Source of the DNA: a bacterium
GTDB lineage: Bacteria; UBA8248
Length of the DNA: 64,000 nucleotides
Reading direction: 5' to 3'
Assembly: GCA_022828125.1 (NCBI GenBank)
Contig: JAJEJD010000018.1
Location: forward strand, 226,539 to 290,538
Shown: positions 1 through 8,414 of the stretch, in pieces
Layout of the letters: every line of letters begins with the position of its first letter
Numbering within the stretch: position 1 is the stretch's first letter
The notes under the pieces: generated by a model
Seen by the model: only the letters and a program-made list of their open reading frames with translations
The model's database searches: none
Told to the model about the DNA's origin: nothing
Program-made: the position numbers and the translations under genes

Positions 1-311
1 TGTCGCTCGCTCCGCTCCTGGAGTTGTTGGGAAGCCGCGGCGTTCGCCATATCCTTGTGGAGGGCGGCGGACGGGTGCACGGTTCCTTCATTCAGGAAGG
101 CTTGGCGGATAGGCTCTTTTATTTTCTGGCGCCCCTGGTGGTGGGGGACCATGAGGCGCCGGGCGCGGTTTCAGGCCTTGATGAAGAGAAATTGCAATCT
201 CTGCCCGGGTTATTTAATGTAACACATGAAGTTTTGGGGGATGATTTGTTGATTCAAGGATATTTCAAAAGACCGATTTGGAAAGATGCGAAGGACTGGA
301 CAGGTGTTTAG
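1..311 (+). CDS. ribD: RibD C-terminal reductase domain (5' end outside window)
   Basis: This is the last ~103 residues of the riboflavin-specific reductase domain of RibD, which reduces the ribosyl side chain of the pyrimidinone intermediate in riboflavin synthesis. The reading frame is open from the first bases, so the gene continues upstream. Visible are the VEGGG motif (LVEGGGRVHGSF) and the typical following segment LVVGDHEAPGAV. The stop codon at 309-311 overlaps the GTG start of the riboflavin synthase gene, so the two are translationally coupled. The deaminase domain expected at the N-terminus is not in the window, so I cannot say whether the protein is bifunctional. Confidence 0.9.
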   Translation, partial: SLAPLLELLGSRGVRHILVEGGGRVHGSFIQEGLADRLFYFLAPLVVGDHEAPGAVSGLDEEKLQSLPGLFNVTHEVLGDDLLIQGYFKRPIWKDAKDWTGV

Positions 312-954
312 CGGAATTGTTGAGGCCATCGGCGCGATTCGTTCATTGCAAAAAGACGCCAAGGGCGCGCGGATCACCATCGAGGCGCCGGGCGTTTTGA
401 GCGGCGTGCGGCTCGGCGATTCGATTGCGCTAAATGGCGTCTGCATAACGGTTGTTGATTTTGACGACCGGAAGTTTGAAGCCGATTTGTCCGTCGAGAC
501 GCTGAGGCGTACGAATCTGGGAGAACTGGTTGTCGGCGACCGATGCAACCTGGAGCGCGCCATGGCGCTGGGAGAACGCCTCGGCGGGCATCTCGTGAGC
601 GGTCATGTGGACGGCGTGGGGAGGATAAAGGGCAGAAAGAATGAGGGTGACTCGATTTGGCTCACATTCGAGGCTCCGGTGGAGGTGATGCGCTATGTCG
701 TCTATAAAGGTTCTATTGCGGTCGATGGAATCAGCTTGACGGTGGCGGCGTGTGATGGTGAGACTTTTTCGGTGTCGATTATTCCGCATACGAGCGAGCA
801 AACGACGCTCACGGAGAAGGAAGACGGCGCCGCTGTGAACCTGGAGGCGGATTTGATCGGGAAATACGTGGAGAAGCTGCTCGCGCCCCACGCGGAATCG
901 AGGTCTCGCGACGGCATCACGATGGAAAAATTAAAGGAGCAAGGCTATGCCTGA
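304..954 (+). CDS. ribE: riboflavin synthase, alpha subunit
   Basis: The enzyme dismutates two 6,7-dimethyl-8-ribityllumazine molecules to riboflavin. At 216 residues it has the normal length and the internal duplication of two lumazine-binding domains. The first begins FSGIVEAIG and contains GGHLVSGHVDGVG; the second contains the matching VDGISLTV segment. I chose the GTG at 304 because family members begin at this point (M-F-S/T-G-I) and AAGG at 291-294 is well spaced. An in-frame ATG at 286 would add six unlikely residues. The start overlaps the ribD stop and the end overlaps the next gene by 8 bases, which marks one operon. Confidence 0.95.
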   Translation: MFSGIVEAIGAIRSLQKDAKGARITIEAPGVLSGVRLGDSIALNGVCITVVDFDDRKFEADLSVETLRRTNLGELVVGDRCNLERAMALGERLGGHLVSGHVDGVGRIKGRKNEGDSIWLTFEAPVEVMRYVVYKGSIAVDGISLTVAACDGETFSVSIIPHTSEQTTLTEKEDGAAVNLEADLIGKYVEKLLAPHAESRSRDGITMEKLKEQGYA

Positions 955-2179
955 GCCGGGGGAGGAAAAAAACTTCGACGAAAATCCTTTCTCGACGATT
1001 GAAGAGGCAATCGGCGATATTCGCGAGGGGCGCATCGTCGTCCTCGTGGATGATGAGGATCGTGAAAACGAGGGTGATTTCATCCTCGCGGCCGAGAAGG
1101 TGACTCCGGAAGTAATCAACTTCATGACGAAACACGCGCGCGGTCTGGTTTGTCTCGCGCTCACGCCCGAGAAAGTGGAATCTCTGGGGCTTCCGATGAT
1201 GGTGCCCAGCGGCGAGAACGGCTCCGCTTTCGGCACGGCTTTTACGGTTTCCATCGAGGCTCGCGAAGGCGTTACGACGGGCATCAGCGCTTTCGACCGG
1301 GCCCACACCATACAAACCGCGATACAGCAAGACGCCAGGCCGTCGGACCTGGTGACGCCCGGCCACGTTTTCCCGCTTCGGGCGCAGCCGGGTGGCGTAC
1401 TCCGGCGAGCGGGCCACACGGAGGGCACGGTGGATTTGGCCCGCCTGGCCGGCCTGCAGCCCGCGGGTGTTCTCTGCGAAGTCTTGAATGAAGACGGCTC
1501 GATGGCGCGTCTGCCCAACCTGCGGAAGATAGCGAAAAAAAATAATCTCTCCCTCGTAACCATCAAGGATCTCATCGCTTACCGCATGCGGCACGATCGT
1601 CTCGTGGAGCGTGTGGAGGAGGCTGAGATGCCGACGGCGTTCGGCACTTTCAAGGTATATGCGTACCACAATCAAAGCAGCGGCAGGATTCACGCCGCTT
1701 TGGTGATGGGCGAGTTGAACCCGGACGAGCCCACCCATATTCGGGTGCAGCCGGTGAACGCCATCTGGGACTTGCTGGCGCTTTTGCGCTCTGATTGCCC
1801 GGACAGAATCAGAAACGCGCTGGCCAAAATTCAGGAGGCGGGCAAGGGGGTGTTGGTTTTTTTACAACCCGATTCGATGGGAGAAGAATTCTCCAGAAAA
1901 GAGAAGGTTTCTCCAGGACCGCGTGAAGTGGAGCAGAAAATCGGAATCAAGAGCGCGCCGCTGGAAGGGTTGCGCGATTACGGCATCGGCGCCCAAATCC
2001 TTGTCGATTTGGGCTTGCGGCGGATTCGAATCATGACGAACGACGAGCGCAGGATAGTGGCGCTCGAAGGCTATGGCCTCGAACTCGAGGACAGGGTGAC
2101 GGTGGGGATGGAGCCGCCCTTGCCGTCTTTGCAAAAGAAGAGGAAAGATGGCAGGGAATCATTCTTGCAGCGTCCGTAA
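947..2179 (+). CDS. ribB: 3,4-dihydroxy-2-butanone-4-phosphate synthase fused to a degenerate GTP cyclohydrolase II domain (RibBX-like)
   Basis: Residues ~15-215 are a full RibB domain with DDEDRENEGDF, the PGHVFPLRA segment and GHTEGTVDLARLAG, so the C4 unit from ribulose-5-phosphate should be made here. Residues ~220-400 resemble GTP cyclohydrolase II, with RDYGIGAQILVDLGL and GYGLELEDRV near the end. The zinc-binding cysteine segment (normally CLTGD...RCDCG) and the QEGRGIGL catalytic segment are missing; only one unrelated Cys (SDCPDRI) lies in the region. This matches the RibBX-type variants described in Proteobacteria, where the C-terminal part is not a working cyclohydrolase. A separate ribA would then be needed elsewhere. 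The start overlaps ribE by 8 bases (ATGCCTGA). Confidence 0.88.
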   Translation: MPEPGEEKNFDENPFSTIEEAIGDIREGRIVVLVDDEDRENEGDFILAAEKVTPEVINFMTKHARGLVCLALTPEKVESLGLPMMVPSGENGSAFGTAFTVSIEAREGVTTGISAFDRAHTIQTAIQQDARPSDLVTPGHVFPLRAQPGGVLRRAGHTEGTVDLARLAGLQPAGVLCEVLNEDGSMARLPNLRKIAKKNNLSLVTIKDLIAYRMRHDRLVERVEEAEMPTAFGTFKVYAYHNQSSGRIHAALVMGELNPDEPTHIRVQPVNAIWDLLALLRSDCPDRIRNALAKIQEAGKGVLVFLQPDSMGEEFSRKEKVSPGPREVEQKIGIKSAPLEGLRDYGIGAQILVDLGLRRIRIMTNDERRIVALEGYGLELEDRVTVGMEPPLPSLQKKRKDGRESFLQRP

Positions 2180-2199
2180 CATAGGAATGTGGAGAGGAA

Positions 2200-2700
2200 A
2201 TGGATAATCCGGTGGCGGGCGATCTGAACGGACGGGGACTGCAGATCGGTCTCGTCTCGTCGCGTTTTAACGATTTCATCGTGACGCACCTCGTCCGGGG
2301 GGCCGAGACGGCTTTGCGGCAATGCGGCGTATCCGGGACCGATATCGCGCACGTGCAGGTGCCGGGTTCGTTCGAGCTTCCGGCGGCTGCGATGAGGATG
2401 GCGAAATCGCAGAAATACGATGCCATCGTATGCCTGGGCTGCGTGATACGGGGCGCAACATCTCACTATGATCTGGTATGCGCCGAGGCGACGAAGGGCA
2501 TCGCCCTGGTGGGCGCCCAGACGGGAGTGCCGACCATTTTCGCCGTCGTCACGACGGACACGATTGAGCAGGCCATCGAGCGCTCGGGAACGAAGATGGG
2601 AAACAAGGGATACGAGGGCGCACTGGCGGCCGTGGAGATGGCGAACTTGTTTTCGAAAATGGATGAGGATGGAAACGACGCCCCCGAAGAGGGAAAGTGA
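2200..2700 (+). CDS. ribH: 6,7-dimethyl-8-ribityllumazine synthase
   Basis: Lumazine synthase condenses the pyrimidinedione with 3,4-dihydroxybutanone phosphate and supplies the substrate of RibE. The protein has 166 residues, normal for the family. It shows SSRFN near the N-terminus, VPGSFELP, the catalytic segment GATSHYD with the active-site His, and RSGTKMGNKG near the C-terminus. A strong ribosome-binding site (GGAGAGGAA, 2191-2199) directly precedes the ATG. The stop codon shares a base with the start of nusB (TGATG), so the rib genes and nusB are coupled, an order seen in many bacteria. Confidence 0.96.
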   Translation: MDNPVAGDLNGRGLQIGLVSSRFNDFIVTHLVRGAETALRQCGVSGTDIAHVQVPGSFELPAAAMRMAKSQKYDAIVCLGCVIRGATSHYDLVCAEATKGIALVGAQTGVPTIFAVVTTDTIEQAIERSGTKMGNKGYEGALAAVEMANLFSKMDEDGNDAPEEGK

Positions 2701-3113
2701 TGGTGGAGAACAGAAAGGCGGGACGAGAGCTTGCGTTTCAAATCCTGTATCACACTGACCGCCTCGGAAGTCTTACGCCGGAAGAGGTGGAGCGTTATTG
2801 GCGGTTGCATCCGGCGGATGAGAGTTCAAAAATGTTCGCCGACAGGTTGATGGCACTCATTCTGGAGAAAGACCGGCAGATTAACGATTTGCTCAACGAA
2901 GCGAGCGAGAGTTGGTCGCTGGAGCGCATGGATGCCGTATCGAGGAGCATACTGCGCTTGGGCGTTTGTGAAATGTACTTTGTTCTGGATATTCCGCCCG
3001 CGGTCACGATGGATGAAGCGATTCGCCTGGCCAAACGATACGGACCGGAAAATGCTCCCGGCTTCGTGAACGGTATTCTGGATCGTCTCTATCAAGAGAA
3101 AACGGCGGTATAA
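2700..3113 (+). CDS. nusB: transcription antitermination factor NusB
   Basis: NusB binds boxA RNA together with S10 (NusE) and supports antitermination of rRNA operons. The 137-residue all-helical protein has KAGRELAFQILY at the N-terminus and the C-terminal segments DAVSRSILRLGVCEM and FVNGILDRL that are typical of the family. The ATG at 2700 overlaps the ribH stop. An in-frame GTG one codon earlier is less likely. It is the last recognisable member of the rib-nusB unit, although the next gene follows after one base. Confidence 0.95.
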   Translation: MVENRKAGRELAFQILYHTDRLGSLTPEEVERYWRLHPADESSKMFADRLMALILEKDRQINDLLNEASESWSLERMDAVSRSILRLGVCEMYFVLDIPPAVTMDEAIRLAKRYGPENAPGFVNGILDRLYQEKTAV

Positions 3114-3114
3114 G

Positions 3115-3669
3115 GTGATACGACTTCGCTTGTTTCCTCAGGGACTGCACGAGGTAAAAAGTTTTGCCGCCGTTTGCATGTTCGCAGTCGAGCATTTTCC
3201 GTTTCAAGGGCGATTGCGACAAATCGACGGCTTGCTGGAGTGCGAGGTGAGCGGTCTCGTAGAGCAGGGCAAATTGAGTGGCGCTTGGGAGTCGCAAGCC
3301 ATGTTTGCCTCGAAGGGGCGGCTCGCACCGGAGTATGTGTTGTTCGCAGGTGTCGGTTCTGTGGAGGACTTGACCCTCACACAGCTCTACCGGCATGCGA
3401 AGGATATTTTTGGAAGAATGATGAGGGCATCGGCGAAGAATTTATCGATGCAGGTTTCCGGTTTCGCGCAGGTTCCCGATGACTTCGCTCCCGTGGCTAC
3501 AGAGATTATGAACGGTGCGATACGAGGCGTCATCGGAAATCCCTGGGATGTCGATATTCTTGTTTGCGAACCGGATGACGAGAAATATGACGAATTGGTT
3601 ATGCTGAGTGAGCAAATCGCTTTTAGCAGTGTGAAGAACCGTGAACTCTCCTTGGAGGTTTTGATTTGA
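3115..3669 (+). CDS. stand-alone leucyl aminopeptidase (M17) N-terminal-like domain
   Basis: This 184-residue protein resembles only the N-terminal, macro-like domain of M17 leucyl aminopeptidases. It has an EYVLFAGVG segment followed by a helix, like the LLVGLG motif in that domain, and a later EIMNGAIRGVI helix. The catalytic, two-metal C-terminal domain is absent and nothing encoding it follows. It begins at a GTG one base after the nusB stop, and its stop overlaps the lptE start (TTGA), so it is co-translated with an LPS-transport lipoprotein. It has no signal peptide. Its function is unknown; binding of a peptide, nucleotide or protein partner is possible. The family call rests on pattern memory and should be treated as moderate. 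Confidence 0.6.
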   Translation: MIRLRLFPQGLHEVKSFAAVCMFAVEHFPFQGRLRQIDGLLECEVSGLVEQGKLSGAWESQAMFASKGRLAPEYVLFAGVGSVEDLTLTQLYRHAKDIFGRMMRASAKNLSMQVSGFAQVPDDFAPVATEIMNGAIRGVIGNPWDVDILVCEPDDEKYDELVMLSEQIAFSSVKNRELSLEVLI

Positions 3670-4202
3670 GTGGGGCGCCTTTGAGGACAGTTCACAATAT
3701 CCGTTTCGCTCTGCTGCTGAGCATTTTTCTATTAGTGGGCTGTGGCTACGAACTCGAAGGAACCTTACGTCCCAAGAAACTCGAAGCGGTGCAGACCATT
3801 TCGATATCACCATTCCAGAACCATACCAACGAACCGGGCCTTGGGCGCGCCGTTACGAAAGCGATGAGGGGAAGATTCTTGCGGGACGGCCGCCTCCGGA
3901 TTTCCGACTCCCCCGATGCGGACATCGCTCTCGAAGGTGTTGTGCGCGAATATCGTCTCTCTCCGATTGGCTTCACCCAGGCTGACAGAGTTCAGCAATA
4001 CCGCGTCGTCGTGCGCACCCGAATACGTCTACATGACAAAGGGCGGAGGAAATTACTCATCAATCAGGATTTGGAGTCCTATGCCGAATTCGCCATTTCA
4101 TCATCGATAGCGCAAAGCGACACGAGCCGCTCGAACGCCAATCAACAAGCGGCCGATTCTTTATCGAAAGACGTCGTCAGCCTCGTGTTAGAGGGCTTTT
4201 AG
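3666..4202 (+). CDS. lptE: LPS-assembly lipoprotein LptE
   Basis: LptE is the outer-membrane lipoprotein that plugs the LptD barrel and helps insert LPS into the outer leaflet. The product has 178 residues, a hydrophobic signal sequence and a lipobox (LLVGCGYE, Cys at about residue 26), followed by the typical GYELEG opening of the LptE fold. Further on are the SISPFQNHTNEPGL and VVREYRLSP segments. The TTG start overlaps the stop of the preceding gene by four bases. holA follows immediately, and lptE-holA-rpsT proximity is common in Proteobacteria. LptD is not in the window. Confidence 0.88.
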   Translation: MSGAPLRTVHNIRFALLLSIFLLVGCGYELEGTLRPKKLEAVQTISISPFQNHTNEPGLGRAVTKAMRGRFLRDGRLRISDSPDADIALEGVVREYRLSPIGFTQADRVQQYRVVVRTRIRLHDKGRRKLLINQDLESYAEFAISSSIAQSDTSRSNANQQAADSLSKDVVSLVLEGF

Positions 4203-4203
4203 A

Positions 4204-5247
4204 TTGGCCCGGAGCCGCAAAAAGCCGAAGAGTTCCCTGGCAGCGCTCTCCAATGTCCAAAACGCGCCGACGCAACCCATATACCTTTTGGAAGGCGAAG
4301 ACTCTTTTTTACGGGATGCATACCTGCGCGTCATTCGACTCAAGGTTCTTGGTGATGGGCCGGATGATTTCAACCATGACCGTTTCGACTGGGCCGAGGC
4401 CGGTGCGCCCACCATCATCACCACTGCCCAGACGATGCCATTCATGGCGGAGAAGCGCCTCATCGAAATCCTCAATTTCACCAGACCGGGTGAGAAGGAT
4501 GAATCCATCTTTCTCTCTTACCTCGACCACCCATCCGCGTCCACGGCTCTGGTATTTTGCGTGGAAAACGTCGACATGCGTACCACTTTCTTCCAACGCC
4601 TCTCGAAGGCGAGTCTGGTTTGTCGGGTCGATACCCTGGAGGGGGAGGAATTAAAGAAATGGCTTCACGGGCGCGCCGTGGAGTTGGGGTTCGAGTTGCG
4701 GCCGGAGGCCGCCGATATGTTGGTCGCCATGGTCAAACCTTCCATGATGAGGCTCAGTACCGAGCTCGAGAAGATCGCCTCATATGTGATGCCGGGAACG
4801 CTCGCCGGTGAGGAGGAGATTCGCGAAATCGTCGGCCACTCCAAAGAAGAATTGCTCTATAAGCTGGGTGATTCACTCAGCCAGGGGAGTTTGGGTGGGA
4901 CGCTCGTTCTCTTGCGCCGGATGATGGAAACCGAACACCCCGTCATGTTCATCGGGTTGTTGCGCAATCTGATTCGGCGTTGGACGATTTCAAAGGCCTT
5001 GCTCAGAAGTGGCCGGGGCGCCCAGGAAATCTCTCAGGTGCTGGGTCTGCAGCCCTTCGTGGCGAGGAGGCTTGAAAGTCAGGTCAGGGGATTGCGTTCC
5101 GCTTACTTGCGCGAGTTATACGGGAAACTGCTTCAAGTGGATCGCAAGCTCAAGCGGACGAGCGACATGAAGGTCGCCCGTCAGACGCTGGAATTGTTTT
5201 TGGTGGATGTGCGGTCCTCCAGAAGCGGGACGCACAAGGTTGTTTAG
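4204..5247 (+). CDS. holA: DNA polymerase III delta subunit
   Basis: HolA is the clamp-loader wrench that opens the beta clamp. The 347-residue protein shows the family's N-terminal YLLEGEDSFLRDAY segment in place of a working Walker A, then the central helices and the C-terminal collar domain (helices around VMFIGLLRNLIRR and LQVDRKLKRTSDMK). TTG at 4204 is the most plausible start, one base after the lptE stop. The stop codon abuts the stop codon of the convergent rpsT gene with no base between them, so transcription of the two genes must meet here. No clear intrinsic terminator is visible at the junction. Confidence 0.92.
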   Translation: MARSRKKPKSSLAALSNVQNAPTQPIYLLEGEDSFLRDAYLRVIRLKVLGDGPDDFNHDRFDWAEAGAPTIITTAQTMPFMAEKRLIEILNFTRPGEKDESIFLSYLDHPSASTALVFCVENVDMRTTFFQRLSKASLVCRVDTLEGEELKKWLHGRAVELGFELRPEAADMLVAMVKPSMMRLSTELEKIASYVMPGTLAGEEEIREIVGHSKEELLYKLGDSLSQGSLGGTLVLLRRMMETEHPVMFIGLLRNLIRRWTISKALLRSGRGAQEISQVLGLQPFVARRLESQVRGLRSAYLRELYGKLLQVDRKLKRTSDMKVARQTLELFLVDVRSSRSGTHKVV

Positions 5248-5505
5248 TTATTTCGAAGAGGCCGCATGAACTCGCTTGGCCAATCTTCCCGCATGTCTCG
5301 ACGCTGTTTTTTTGTGGATAATTCCTTTGGTGGCTGCGCGATCCAATTGCGACTGGGCTTTTTTCAGCAACTCTTCGGGGTTTTCTTCACTATTCACCAA
5401 GACTTGTTTGATGGTATTGCGAAATTGAGTCCGAATAGCGCGGTTTCTGGCGCGGCGAACGATATTCTGGCGATTGCGCTTCTTGGCCGAACGAATATGT
5501 GGCAA
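5248..5505 (-). CDS. rpsT: 30S ribosomal protein S20
   Basis: S20 is a small basic protein that binds 16S rRNA helices early in 30S assembly. The 85-residue product is Lys/Arg-rich and matches the family throughout: it begins MPHIRSAKKRNRQ and ends with the GIIHKKTASRHAGRLAKRV helix. It is transcribed alone from a promoter at 5569-5596 and diverges from murJ, a common pairing. The leader between promoter and ATG is about 55 bases. In other bacteria S20 represses its own translation; nothing here shows that directly. Confidence 0.97.
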   Translation of the reverse strand: MPHIRSAKKRNRQNIVRRARNRAIRTQFRNTIKQVLVNSEENPEELLKKAQSQLDRAATKGIIHKKTASRHAGRLAKRVHAASSK

Positions 5506-5568
5506 TTTGTTTCATTCTCCGTAAAGATGGTTGAAAAGTCTCTCTTGAGGCTGTTCCACAGCCCCGGT

Positions 5569-5596
5569 AAAATACCACGGAACAAAGGGTTGTCAA
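5569..5596 (-). promoter_or_regulatory. sigma-70-type promoter of rpsT
   Basis: On the minus strand a perfect -35 box TTGACA (5591-5596) is separated by 16 bases from a -10 box TATTTT (5569-5574). It lies ~60 bases upstream of the rpsT ATG and points toward it. This is among the best-matching promoters in the window, fitting for a highly expressed ribosomal protein gene. Confidence 0.75.
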
Positions 5597-5623
5597 GCTC
5601 ACCGCCCTGGTGTCAGGAACTCT

Positions 5624-7303
5624 GTGACCACGCCACCTGAATCCTCTAATCCGGGACGAGAAGAAAATGCTTTTGCCGCTGCGCCGGTAGGGAATGGCGA
5701 TTCCCCGACGGAGGAGAGTATTTCCAGGTTTGCGGGTCCAGTCAGCCTGGCGACTCTCATCAGTCGCGTTGCGGGTTTTTTCCGGGATTTGCTCATCGCC
5801 AAATTCTTTGGCGCCGCGATGATGGCCGATGCTTTTTTCGTCGCATTTGCGATTCCCAATCTTTTCAGGCGCATGTTTATGGAAGGGGCGCTGAGTTCCT
5901 CGTTTCTTCCCGTTTACTCCGACGTGCGTGAGCAATCCGGGCCCAAAGAGGCAAAAAAATTCGCCGGCGGCATGTTGGTGTTTCTCATCTTCGCGGGAAG
6001 CGCGGGTTGCGCTATAGGGATCTGGTTTGCTGACCCTTTGATGAGAGCGCTGGCGCCTGGTTTTTCGAGTAACCCGGAAAAACTGGAACTCGCGGCGCAA
6101 CTCACCAGAATCATGTTTCCGTTCATCGTTTTTATCGGCCTGTGGGCGGTCGCAGCCGGTATGTTGAACGCGGCGCGCCGCTTCTTCGTGCCTGCTCTTG
6201 CGCCCGCGCTCCAGAACGTGGTCATCATCATCGCCCTTTTATTGGCGGGTTATTTCTTGAGCAGGGCGGAGGCAATCCGCTGGCTCGCCTGGGCCGTCGT
6301 AATTGGCGGAGCGGCGCAGTTTTTCTTCCAGCTCCCCTTCATGGGGAAGTTGCGAATTTTACCGCTTCCCTCTATTCCCTGGAGGGTGGAGGGTGTCGGT
6401 AGATGCTTGGCGCTGATGGGACCGGCGGCTCTTGGAGGCGCTATTTTTCAAATCAACGTTCTCGTCGACAGGTGGCTGGCTTCGTTCCTCGCGGAAGGCT
6501 CCATTTCTTATCTCTACTATGCGAACCGATTGGTTCAGCTCCCTCATGGCATATTGAGTCTCGCGGTGGTGTCCGCCGTTTTGCCGGTATTGTCTGATTA
6601 TGCGGCGCAAAACAGGGAAAATTCCGCATCTGGAGATTCCGAGCGCAACGCCATGCTCGAGGCGGGGCGCCTGACGCTGTTCATCACCATTCCCTCTACA
6701 TTCGGACTGATGGTTTTAGCCCATCCGATCATGGAAGTTATTTTCGAGCGGGGCGCCTTTACGCAAAACCATACCGTTGCGAGCGCAGCCGCTCTGCGGG
6801 CGTACGCGGCGGGGTTGATGTTTTTCGGGATCACGAGACTTTTGGCCGGGGTGTTTCACGCTCGATTGAACACGAGTTTTCCGGTGAAGTGCGCCAATTT
6901 CGCTGTCCTCGCCAACGTGGTCCTCAGCGTCGCCCTGATGTTCCCTCTTGGGTTCGTCGGCCTCGCGCTCGCCACGTCGTGCTCGAGCGCCTTGAACGCG
7001 GTGCTGTTATTGAGAGGTGTTATGCGGGAGTGGAGCGGTTTTCCGAAAAGGGAGTTGGCTCATTCCCTGAGCAGGCTTCTGGCGCTTGGAATCTTGACGG
7101 GAGTCCTCGCATATTTCGTTCACCTTCAACTCGTTCATCTGCAATTGTGGGATGCGGAGCGCTCGTCGGCCCTCAAATTGGCGATGATGATGCTCGAGGT
7201 ATCCCTGGCTGCCTGCTTCTATATTTTCATGGCGAAAAAGATCGACGCTTCTTCTTATGAAACCTGGCGCCGTTTCACTCGCCTCACATGGAGAAAATCC
7301 TGA
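5624..7303 (+). CDS. murJ: lipid II flippase MurJ
   Basis: MurJ (MviN) moves lipid II across the inner membrane for peptidoglycan synthesis. The 559-residue protein starts with a ~35-residue hydrophilic tail, then SLATLISRVAGFFRDLLIA, the conserved first transmembrane helix of the family with its Arg residues. About 14 hydrophobic segments follow. The motif around FRRMFMEGALSSSFLPVY is characteristic of MurJ. A GTG at 5624 is the likely start. The end overlaps xerD by 16 bases, linking cell-wall and chromosome-segregation genes. The gene diverges from rpsT. Confidence 0.94.
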   Translation: MTTPPESSNPGREENAFAAAPVGNGDSPTEESISRFAGPVSLATLISRVAGFFRDLLIAKFFGAAMMADAFFVAFAIPNLFRRMFMEGALSSSFLPVYSDVREQSGPKEAKKFAGGMLVFLIFAGSAGCAIGIWFADPLMRALAPGFSSNPEKLELAAQLTRIMFPFIVFIGLWAVAAGMLNAARRFFVPALAPALQNVVIIIALLLAGYFLSRAEAIRWLAWAVVIGGAAQFFFQLPFMGKLRILPLPSIPWRVEGVGRCLALMGPAALGGAIFQINVLVDRWLASFLAEGSISYLYYANRLVQLPHGILSLAVVSAVLPVLSDYAAQNRENSASGDSERNAMLEAGRLTLFITIPSTFGLMVLAHPIMEVIFERGAFTQNHTVASAAALRAYAAGLMFFGITRLLAGVFHARLNTSFPVKCANFAVLANVVLSVALMFPLGFVGLALATSCSSALNAVLLLRGVMREWSGFPKRELAHSLSRLLALGILTGVLAYFVHLQLVHLQLWDAERSSALKLAMMMLEVSLAACFYIFMAKKIDASSYETWRRFTRLTWRKS

Positions 7304-8280
7304 GCAATGGGGATCATGCGGTGACAAAGGAAAAAATATCGGCTGAAGAGCACGAAAAAAAGAATCAGGTTTCGCTGGATACGAGCCTGGTCGATATCTT
7401 AGGAACTTTCAGGGATTTCCTTCTTATCGAGCGTCGCCGCGCGGTGAATACCGTCGAGAGTTACGGGCGCGACGTCGAATCGTTTTTCTGCTGGCTCCAG
7501 GAAAAAGAGGACGTTTCACCGGCGAATTGGTCGAAGAGCAGCGTCATCGATTATCTCAAGGATAAACGGGAGAAGGGAAAATCGGACACCACGCTGCGGC
7601 GGCACCTGGCGTCCATCCGCGCGCTTGTCAGGTTGTTGGTTCGCGACGGATACGTAAAGGAGGATTTTACGGCGGACATCATGCAGCCCTCGAAATGGAA
7701 GCGTTTGCCCAAGACGCTTTCGCAGGAAGATATGTCCAAGATTTTGCTTGCGCCTGACGACAAAACACCACAGGCGGTGCGGGACAGGGCGATGCTCGAG
7801 CTTTTGTATGCCACCGGCATGCGCGTCAGTGAGATCATTCGACTCAAACTCAACCAAGTTGAACTTGAATCGGGTTTTTGCATTGTTCACGGAAAGGGGG
7901 ATAAATCCCGCCTTGTTCCCATAGGAGATGCAGCGAAAGATATGCTTGCGGATTATCTTGGCGCCGCTAGACAGAGTCTGCTGCGCGCCCGGAAATCGGA
8001 TTATGTGTTTCTCACGGGCCGGGGAGGACCCATGACCCGCCAAGCCTTTTGGGCGCGGGTGAAGAGATGGGCCAAAGAAGCAGGTGTGGACAAAAGCGTG
8101 AGCCCCCATGTGTTTCGACACAGCTTTGCGACTCATTTGCTCAATCACGGGGCCGATCTGCGGGCCGTTCAGGCGATGCTCGGACATTCGGATATTTCCA
8201 CCACCGAGGTCTACACGCATGTAGATAGGCAAAAACTGCGGGGACTCTTGGACAAGAGCCACCCGAGGGGTAGGGAATAA
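7288..8280 (+). CDS. xerD: tyrosine recombinase XerD-type
   Basis: This site-specific recombinase is expected to resolve chromosome dimers at dif with a partner XerC. It has an N-terminal SAM-like core-binding domain (residues ~30-125) and a C-terminal catalytic domain. The full catalytic set is visible: R179 (ATGMRVSEI), K203 (HGKGDKSR), H274 and R277 (PHVFRHSFATHLL), H300 (LGHSD) and the nucleophile Y309 (VYTHV). At 330 residues it is a little longer than usual because of a ~25-residue charged N-terminal tail. The start overlaps murJ. XerC cannot be excluded, but LPKTLS and the helix after it look more like XerD. No integron or prophage context is present. Confidence 0.88.
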   Translation: MEKILSNGDHAVTKEKISAEEHEKKNQVSLDTSLVDILGTFRDFLLIERRRAVNTVESYGRDVESFFCWLQEKEDVSPANWSKSSVIDYLKDKREKGKSDTTLRRHLASIRALVRLLVRDGYVKEDFTADIMQPSKWKRLPKTLSQEDMSKILLAPDDKTPQAVRDRAMLELLYATGMRVSEIIRLKLNQVELESGFCIVHGKGDKSRLVPIGDAAKDMLADYLGAARQSLLRARKSDYVFLTGRGGPMTRQAFWARVKRWAKEAGVDKSVSPHVFRHSFATHLLNHGADLRAVQAMLGHSDISTTEVYTHVDRQKLRGLLDKSHPRGRE

Positions 8281-8414
8281 AAGGCGAAATAAAAATAGAG
8301 TTCTTTTGTTGACGCCTGAAATTCTGGGGCGTACGATCGAATGGCGTATGGAGCTTGGGTTTTCGAAAGCCGACACATGCAAATACGGGGAGCCTGAATC
8401 TTTTGGCGACGAGG

